Source: Baffinella frigidus
Lineage: Eukaryota; Cryptophyceae; Cryptomonadales; Baffinellaceae
Length of the DNA stretch: 22,759 nt
Reading direction: 5' to 3'
NCBI GenBank assembly: GCA_026770585.1
Contig: MU646498.1
Coordinates: 20,753-43,511 of the forward strand
Position numbers and translations under genes: made by a program. Numbering within the stretch: position 1 is the stretch's first letter; the number at the start of each line of letters is the position of its first letter. The notes under the pieces are model-generated. The model ran no database searches. It had not been told where the DNA came from and saw nothing but the letters and a program-made list of their open reading frames with translations. Below, in pieces: positions 17,573 to 22,759 of the stretch.

Positions 17573-18692
17573 GCTGCAGCCGAGGCCCTCGCTCACACAT
17601 GCCTGCCGTGACCGGGTGCTCGGTTGTCGCGTGCACACGGAACAAGAGGCGAGAGCGCTGGTGTGGTGCTACTCCGCGTCACGACAGCCAGGAAAGGGGC
17701 GCGCGTGTGGAGGAATACCGGGGGACGCGCCAGGCCCTGCCCCCTCCTCCTCCCGGCGCCGCCGCGGCATTTTGAGGAGTTGCGAGATCTTCAATGCCCC
17801 CGGTGCGACGTGTTCTCCCCGGGCCCTGGACCTCTTGCAACGCCGCCGGATCGTCGACGAGCAGATGCTGCGATCAAGGCGGGGAACTCCGGAGGTGACC
17901 AAAAAAGAATCGTTCTTTTTCATGAAGAGCCCGCCTCGGACCGACTCAGACCGTTTCTTACGGGGCAAGAAATAGGAAATAGGAAATAGCGAATTGGGGC
18001 TTCTGATGTCATTTGACCCCCTCTATTTGCTATTCAGCGATTTTCGAAGGCAAATAGAAGGCAAATACTACCTCTATTCCAGCCTTTTTTGAGGAGCTCT
18101 GGAATAGTGGATTCGTGGGGCGACCCCTGCCTGCCCGGCCCCTAGCTCCGCGCATGGAGGGGGCATGGGCGCGCTAGACACTGGGATCGGCGGAGTAGAC
18201 CCACCGCTACGGGCGGGCGCCCCGGATCGGGACCGAAAGCGCGGCCAACGCGCGTGGTTGCCGGATCCTGGCGCCCGGGCGGATCCCCGGGGCGGCCCAC
18301 GCGCATCACGGCCGTTTTCCGGCGCCGGCGGTGACGCGGCTTGCTCTCGGTCCCAGAGGGCAAGCATGTGCGTCGAATGACGCCTCGACACCCCTGCTGG
18401 CTTCCCGAATGGCGGAGCTATCCCCCGCGCCGTCCCCAGCCCCTCGCCATTTCGCTCTCGGTCTTTTCCGTAGAGGTTTATTTGAACATACAATAGTTTT
18501 ATGGCTCTGTAATGGCTCCAAGTGCCTCTCATCGGGGGATCCCTTTTCAGGCCATCTATTGTCGATTTCAGCTATTTCGTCTTTTCTATTTCTTGCCCCG
18601 TAAGAAACGGTCTCACACGAAAACAGGATTTCCGGGGTTTGGCTCCTCAGGTTTCAGGGAGGAGCGGGTGGCTGGGGCGCCTTTGGGGCACG
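17573..18692. promoter_or_regulatory. Intergenic region between divergent genes (putative bidirectional promoter)
   Basis: GC-rich 1.1 kb between the start of the minus-strand gene and the ATG at 18693. Frames of 100-167 codons exist on both strands but overlap each other and lack recognisable domains. I infer promoters here only from gene orientation; no TATA box is evident. Confidence 0.4.
17949..18612. repeat. 27-bp perfect inverted repeats 664 bp apart end to end
   Basis: GACCGTTTCTTACGGGGCAA plus GAAATAG at 17949-17975 and its exact complement at 18586-18612. They could be ends of a longer element or paired regulatory sites in the divergent promoter. A CTATTCCAG/CTGGAATAG hairpin lies at about 18072-18109. 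Confidence 0.8.
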
Positions 18693-20573
18693 ATGCCTCC
18701 CACCAACGACTACTTTGACGTGCGTTCTGACCGGGTGGGGGTTCCGAGAGACCCGGCGCAGCCCGGAGAGGTCCGCTTCCCCTCTTGGGATAATGTGACA
18801 GCATCGCTGAATGCCTTCGTTCCTGGCGTCAAGAAGAGCCGCCCGGAGCTCTTCGCGGTACCTGCCCGGCCCCAGTTCACCGACTTCCCCTCCCGAACAT
18901 GTAGTGGGCCGCTTTGCTTGTGATGGCTGTGTGGTTCGTTTGGCGGGGGGGGCAGTGGGAGGGCGTTCGGAGGCGCCTGCTTCCACTCATCGGACTGGCT
19001 GTGTGGTCTGACCAAGAGCCGCGCTGCGGTTGCGTGCTGCCGCTGTGTATGGGCTTGGAGTTCTGTGCTGTTGCAGGTACAAAGAAGGGCGGTGTTGTGA
19101 CACGGGGTGCTTGTGTTCGCCGCTCACCTAAACCCTGAACCCTAAACCCCAAACCCCAAACCCTCAACCCCCAACCAGGCAAGCAAAGCAGGGGGTGGCA
19201 TGCCGATGCAGGAGCACGGGCGCAAGAGCGTGGCCATGATCACTAAGACCCAGTTCCCTGAAGACCCTTCGCGCGACCTGTCGGTCAACCAGCTGGTAAC
19301 CCCTAAACCCCTAAACCCTCGACCCTCAACCCTCAACCCTCAGCCCTCAACCCTCAACCCCCAACCCTAAACCCTAAACCCTAAACCCTAAACCCTAAAC
19401 CCTAAACCCTAAGCCCTCAACCCTTAACCCTAAACCCTAAACCCTAAACCCTCAACTCTACACCCTAAATCAGGCTAAGGAGCTGATGTCGATCCGCATC
19501 GACCCCACGGGGGACGCGCGCGCGGTACACCCTACACCCTACACCCTAGACCCTAGACCCTAAACCCTAAACCCTACACCCTACACCCTGAACCCTAAAC
19601 CCTAAACCCTAAACCCTACACCCTACACCCCAAACCCTAAACCATGAACTCTAAACCCTCAACACTAATCACTACACCCTACACCCTAAACTCTCAACCC
19701 TAAACACCAAACCCTAAACCCTTAACCCTAAAAACTACACACTAAACCGTAAACCCGAAACCCTGAACTAGGTGATGAACATCATCGTCGACCCGAAAAG
19801 CCCCAGGACCACGCCAGATTGCAGGAGGGGGTTGAATTTTTTAGAACGTATCTGGATACGTTCGTTGACTTTTGAAAACCACTGCCTTCAAGAGGAATCG
19901 ACTTTTGGCGAACCCTTCCAAGACTCTGGCGTGGGAGGCGCCCACCTTGGAGCAGACCCGAAACTCATCCGGGAACACGTTTGATTCAAAAGAAAATGGC
20001 CTATCAAACCGGATTCTGGTCCTAATTAAATTTACTTAGAGCCCTAATTAACCTTCGTCCAACTCCTATGAACAAATAGGGGTCCGTTTTCTTGTAAACC
20101 AAACATTTCCCCGGATTGAAGCCGCTGGAGGCGCCCACCTTGGAGCAAACTTATCTCGGAAAAGCCTTTTTAGAAGTCGTTTTCTTAAGTCAACCCCCCC
20201 ACAAATATGTCAACTTATGCGTAGAGAAAAGAATAAGTTGACGAATTTTAGGGGAATTGACTTAAGAAACGACTTTTAGAAAGGCTTTTTTGAGATTAAA
20301 CCCCTAAAACCTCAACCCCTACAGGTGATGAACCTCATCATCGACCCGAAAAGCCCCAGGAGGCGCCCGCCTTGGAGCAAACACTAAACCCTCAACCCTA
20401 AAACAGGTTATGAACTTCGTCATCGATCCGAAGCCCCAAGAGGCGCCCACCTTGGAGCAGCTCGCCGCGCGCGAGGCCGCCACTAAGTACTTGATCTGCC
20501 CCAGTCGGGTTGACTCATCGTTTCCCTTCACCCAGCCTCTCTCTCTGTCTCTATGTCTGTCTCTCTCTGTCTC

Positions 20574-20638
<65 letters not shown>

Positions 20639-22645
20639 TGCGCGCGACGCCGCGGCCAAGTACTAGCTCTGCCCCAGTTGGGTCGACTGATCGTTTCCAC
20701 CCCCAAAATTGGCGGATGCGTACCACAAAACAGGGGAATCAACTTCCGGTCTCGTAATTGACGAGACGAGATTAACAGAGGCAGCGCTAGAAGTACACCC
20801 TAACCCCTGGACCTTGACCCCTACGGCTTGAGCCCTGGCTCCGTTGCCTAGCTCCGCCTCAGTCGGGTTCACGGACTATCCACAAGTTGACGAGGACTAT
20901 CCAAAAACTCACTTTCCGGGCGCGCGGTACAACCGCGTCAGAGATTGGCAATTGATTGCCAAAAAAACAGCGTCAGCGCCGCACATGCCTTACGCATTGC
21001 GCTACATACTGTACCCCGTGTCGGCCGCTCTTACGAGATTTTCCCGGATGGATGCTGTCTCCACCTCCTACAACAACCGCGTCAACTCTGGCGGTGGGCA
21101 GCCAGAGCCCTCTGGCCTCATCCCACCTCTCCCCCTGGCTCCACGCCGCGTTCGTGTATGTCAACTTTGGGGGTGGGCGTCAACTTTCGCCCTGGGTGCA
21201 GGCACGACCGCATCGGGCAGATCATCGGGAATGGCTCCAACGAACCGTGGTTCCCCAACGTGGACGCTATGGTGCGTTGCCCACCTCTGAATCCTACCAC
21301 CAGCAACCCGAAGTGAGCCAGATCCGGGCAGTGAGCGTTTTTGACCCTACGGTAGCAAACCCCTAGGGACCTATTGATTTCCTACGGGGGCGAATAGATG
21401 GCTGGATTTGTTTTTGGAGAAAATTACCGCAGGGGGTCGCCCTGATCTGGTTCACTTGGAGGTTACAACCGGCTCCAACGAGCCGTGGTTCCCCAACATG
21501 GACGCTATGGTGCGTTGCGCGCCCACCTCTCCACGCCAGATTCTTGGAAGGGGTTGCCAAAAGTCAATTTCCCCTGAAGGCAGTGGTTTTCAAAAGTCAA
21601 AAGTCCTATCCTGTAAGGTTCTAAAAAAATCAACCCCCTCCTGGGCTCTGGCGTGGCTGGATCCTACCACCAGCAACCCGAAGTGAACCAGATCCGGGTA
21701 GTGAGCGTTTCTTTCGGTCACAAGGACCCTACGGTAGCAAACCCCTAGGGCCCTATTGATTTCCTACGGGGGCGAATAGATGGCTGGTACACTCATTTTT
21801 GAAAAAAACTTTGGAGAAAATTACCGCAGGGTGTCGCCCTGATCTAGTTCACTTAGAGGTGACAGCCGGCTCCAACGAAGCGTGGTTCCCCAACATGGAC
21901 GCTACGGTGCGTTGCACGCCCACCTCTCGATCCTACCACGCCAGAGTCTTCGAAGGGGTCGCCAAAAGTCAATTCCCGTTCAAAGCAGTGGTTTTCAAAA
22001 GTCAACACCTGTGTCCTGACACGGTTTTTTGAAAATAGCCCCCTCCAAGACTCTGGCGTGGTATCTCTGTCTCTCTACGCGTTCTCACACCCTTGCAGAG
22101 GCTTTCTATTTTTCAAGCTACAACTCGGCCACTTTTGGAGTGTTTTTCCAGGTAAAAGACACCCAACCCAACTCTACTGCAAGCCATAACATTTCACCAC
22201 TCCCGGCAACTCACTGCCGATGATCAGCTAGGTCGACTTACGGCGAAATATTCTGGATGGCAGTTGGCAGTGAACTCTGAATCCTAGCCCTGTCTCTGTC
22301 CATTTGTCCTCACCAATTTGTTGAGCGCGGGCTCTTTCCCGACCCAAATTTGACGGGTGTGTACCGCACACCCAGCATGTCACCCTTAGAATGGTCGGTT
22401 AACCCGAGTGAGGCAGCGCTAGGAATCGGCCGGGTTGACGGACTATTCACAAGTTGACGTTGCGGGCGCGTGGTACAACGTCGTCAACTTCGGGGGTGGG
22501 CGTCATCTTTGGGGCTGGGTGTCAACTCCGGGGTGGGTGTCAACTTTGGGGCTGGGTGTCAACTTCGCGCTGGGTGTCAACTTTGGGGGTGGGTGCAGGT
22601 GCGCGGAAGCGTGGCCAACGTCGAAGCCCAGGGCCTCAAGCGCCG
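18693..22645 (+). CDS. 5' part of an unrecognised multi-exon gene (continues off the window)
   Basis: Supported exons: 18693-18857 (ATG start, 55 codons, MPPTNDYFDVRSDRVGVPRD...), 19179-19295 (ASKAGGGMPMQEHGRKSVAM...), 19474-19524 (AKELMSIRIDPTGDARA), 20407-20486 (VMNFVIDPKPQEAPTLEQLA...), 21202-21271 (HDRIGQIIGNGSNEPWFPNV...), 22599-22645 (VRGSVANVEAQGLKR). A mini-exon 19077-19091 is possible. Acceptors are CAG and donors GT. Phases fit: exon 20407-20486 leaves AA and the next supplies G (Lys), the others join in phase 0. I do not recognise the protein. It is not a JmjC protein and shows no obvious membrane segment. The introns contain CCCTAAA arrays, MITEs and several relic copies of exons. 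It is transcribed away from the JMJD4-like gene. Confidence 0.75.
19131..19770 (+). repeat. CCCTAAA arrays in introns of the right gene
   Basis: Blocks 19131-19172, 19298-19470 and 19525-19768 separate exons 19179-19295, 19474-19524 and the copy at 19772. Variants are CCCTCAA, CCCTACA and CCCTAGA. The C-rich strand is the sense strand. Confidence 0.95.
19809..19934. mobile_element. 126-bp family G element inside an exon copy
   Basis: CCACGCCAGA and TCTGGCGTGG ends, GA duplicated on both sides. The uninterrupted copy at 20345-20362 (CCCCAGGAGGCGCCC) shows the empty site. Confidence 0.9.
19972..20116. mobile_element. MITE-like element, family I copy 2
   Basis: ATCCGGGAACACGTTTGATT and AAACCAAACATTTCCCCGGA ends, AAAGAAAATGGCCTATCAAA and TTACTTAGAGCCCTAATTAA inside. 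Inverted relative to 12563-12705. Confidence 0.8.
20152..20296. mobile_element. MITE-like element, family J
   Basis: ATCTCGGAAAAGCCTTTTTA with GTCGTTTTCTTAAGTCAA at left, complementary GACTTAAGAAACGACTTTTA and AAAGGCTTTTTTGAGAT at right. It begins right after an exon fragment and ends at a CCCTAAA stretch. Confidence 0.8.
20537..20646 (+). repeat. (CT)n/(CTGT)n microsatellite running into (CG)n
   Basis: CTCTCTGTCTCTCTGTCTGT, then (CT)n to about 20624 and CGCGCGCGCG to about 20646, in the intron after exon 20407-20486. The polypyrimidine strand is the sense strand. Confidence 0.95.
20640..20692 (+). pseudogene. Duplicate of the exon end and intron start at 20474-20520
   Basis: GCGCGACGCCGCGGCCAA|GTACTAGCTCTGCCCCAGT with GGTCGACTGATCGTTTCC repeats GCGAGGCCGCCACTAA|GTAC and the first 35 bp of the intron. 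It includes the splice donor. Confidence 0.8.
20942..21083. repeat. Dispersed repeat T, copy 2
   Basis: ATTGCCAAAAAAACAGCGTC, GCGCCGCACAT and TACTGTACCCCGTGTCGGCC match the reverse complement of 8156-8302. It starts right after dispersed block S copy 3. Confidence 0.7.
21233..21935 (+). repeat. Threefold repeat of an exon end plus intron (about 240-270 bp unit)
   Basis: Units begin at 21233, 21471 and 21868 with GGCTCCAACGA, include CGTGGTTCCCCAACRTGGAC and the donor |GTGCGTTGC, and continue with CCTACCACCAGCAACCCGAA, CCCTACGGTAGCAAACCCCT and AAATTACCGCAGGG. Unit 2 contains a family G insertion that unit 1 lacks. Only the first exon copy has the CAG acceptor (21199-21201). Confidence 0.85.
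21531..21656. mobile_element. 126-bp family G element with empty-site allele in a neighbouring repeat unit
   Basis: CCACGCCAGATTCTTGGAAG and CTCTGGCGTGG ends, CT on both sides. Unit 1 of the tandem repeat (CACCTCTGAATCC at 21281) is the unoccupied site. Confidence 0.92.
21936..22061. mobile_element. 126-bp family G element
   Basis: CCACGCCAGAGTCTTCGAAG and CAAGACTCTGGCGTGG ends, TA on both sides, same length and interior (CCAAAAGTCAATT, GTGGTTTTCAAAAGTCAA) as 21531-21656. Confidence 0.92.
22062..22432. other. Intron interior, little recognised
   Basis: A CTCGGCCACTTTTGGAGTGT stretch is similar to parts of other elements, and GACGGGTGTGTACCGCACAC is near-palindromic. I see no exon. Confidence 0.6.
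22433..22490. repeat. Dispersed block S copy 4
   Basis: GTTGACGGACTATTCACAAG, TTGACGTTGCGGGCGCG and GGTACAACGTCGTCAACTT. Confidence 0.8.
22482..22597 (+). repeat. About 20-bp tandem repeat (GTCAACTTTGGGGNTGGGT) before an acceptor
   Basis: About six units of GTCAACTTTGGGG-TGGGT run into GTGCAG| of exon 22599-22645. Two similar units precede GTGCAG| of exon 21202-21271, so both intron 3' ends share an origin. Confidence 0.85.
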
Positions 22646-22647
22646 GT

Positions 22648-22759
22648 CTCAAACCCTCAACCCTCAACCCTCAACCCTAAACCCTAAACCCTAAACCCTA
22701 AACCCTAAACCCTAAACCCTAAACCCTAAACCCTAAACCCTAAACCCTAAACCCTAAAC
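22648..22759 (+). repeat. CCCTAAA array reaching the window end
   Basis: After a few CCCTCAA units the last about 85 bp are perfect CCCTAAA. The G-rich strand runs inward, so this is not the outward end of a right-hand telomere. It is probably the next intron. Confidence 0.95.

Larger units (their letters stand above)
19772..20382 (+). pseudogene. Repeated, interrupted copies of exon 20407-20486
   Basis: A first copy (VMNIIVDPKSP) starts at 19772 after TAG| and is interrupted at 19809 by a family G element. Its continuation GAGGCGCCCACCTTGGAGCA appears at 19935 and again at 20124, each followed by another element. A further copy (20325-20382, VMNLIIDPK) keeps a CAG acceptor but is out of frame after CCGAAAAGCCCC. 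Only the 20407 copy is intact. Confidence 0.8.

Noticed and set aside
17472-17989. Overlapping open frames of 100-167 codons in the divergent intergenic region
   Set aside because: High GC makes long frames on both strands. No domains or splice logic, and one frame overlaps the start region of the minus-strand gene.
20410-20757. Open frame through the second (CT)n tract
   Set aside because: Only the first 26 codons are exon. Beyond the GTACTT donor it is microsatellite.
22648-22759. Chromosome end
   Set aside because: A right-hand telomere would show TTTAGGG on the + strand. Here CCCTAAA is on +, and the array follows a splice donor.

Overview
This is a nuclear eukaryotic window. Nothing in it looks prokaryotic: there are no operons, no ribosome-binding sites and no long real ORFs. 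Coding sequence is cut into exons of 12 to about 165 bp, separated by introns of 0.1-2 kb. The introns are packed with interstitial plant-type telomere heptamers (TTTAGGG/CCCTAAA and variants) and 70-380 bp palindromic, MITE-like elements. The plant-type heptamer, at least one GC splice donor and the dense short inverted-repeat elements suggest an alga or other protist (green alga, dinoflagellate or similar). I cannot name the organism. One assembly gap (N, 12278-12542) lies inside a gene.

Three gene models can be supported. (1) Positions 54-1229, + strand: the 3' end of a gene with an Ala/Glu-rich tail, ending at a TGA at 1227-1229. (2) About 2752-17572, - strand: a nearly complete JMJD4-like JmjC 2-oxoglutarate/Fe(II) oxygenase in about 15 exons. 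Reading phase is consistent at every junction that can be checked, and both iron-binding motifs are present (HKD in exon 10696-10818, WWH in exon 7950-7982). (3) From 18693 to beyond the right edge, + strand: the 5' part of an unrecognised gene with at least six in-phase exons. Genes 1 and 2 converge. Genes 2 and 3 diverge across a 1.1 kb intergenic region that carries a 27-bp perfect inverted repeat.

Two patterns stand out. First, telomere-like arrays sit inside introns, and with two exceptions their C-rich strand is the sense strand of the host gene: CCCTAAA on + in genes 1 and 3, TTTAGGG on + across gene 2. The arrays therefore switch polarity exactly where the genes switch strand. Second, many exons have one to four partial, diverged copies of themselves in the neighbouring intron, often including the splice boundary, with a MITE-like element between the copies. 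This looks like intron gain or growth by local exon-segment duplication, element insertion and telomere-repeat capture.

About twenty inverted-repeat element families can be grouped by their ends. The best defined is a 126-bp family with CCACGCCAGA ends, present in three full copies of identical length plus one 377-bp relative. Each is flanked by a 2-bp direct duplication. Several families share an internal core resembling CCTACGGTAGGGCCCTA. No transposase gene was found, so they appear non-autonomous.
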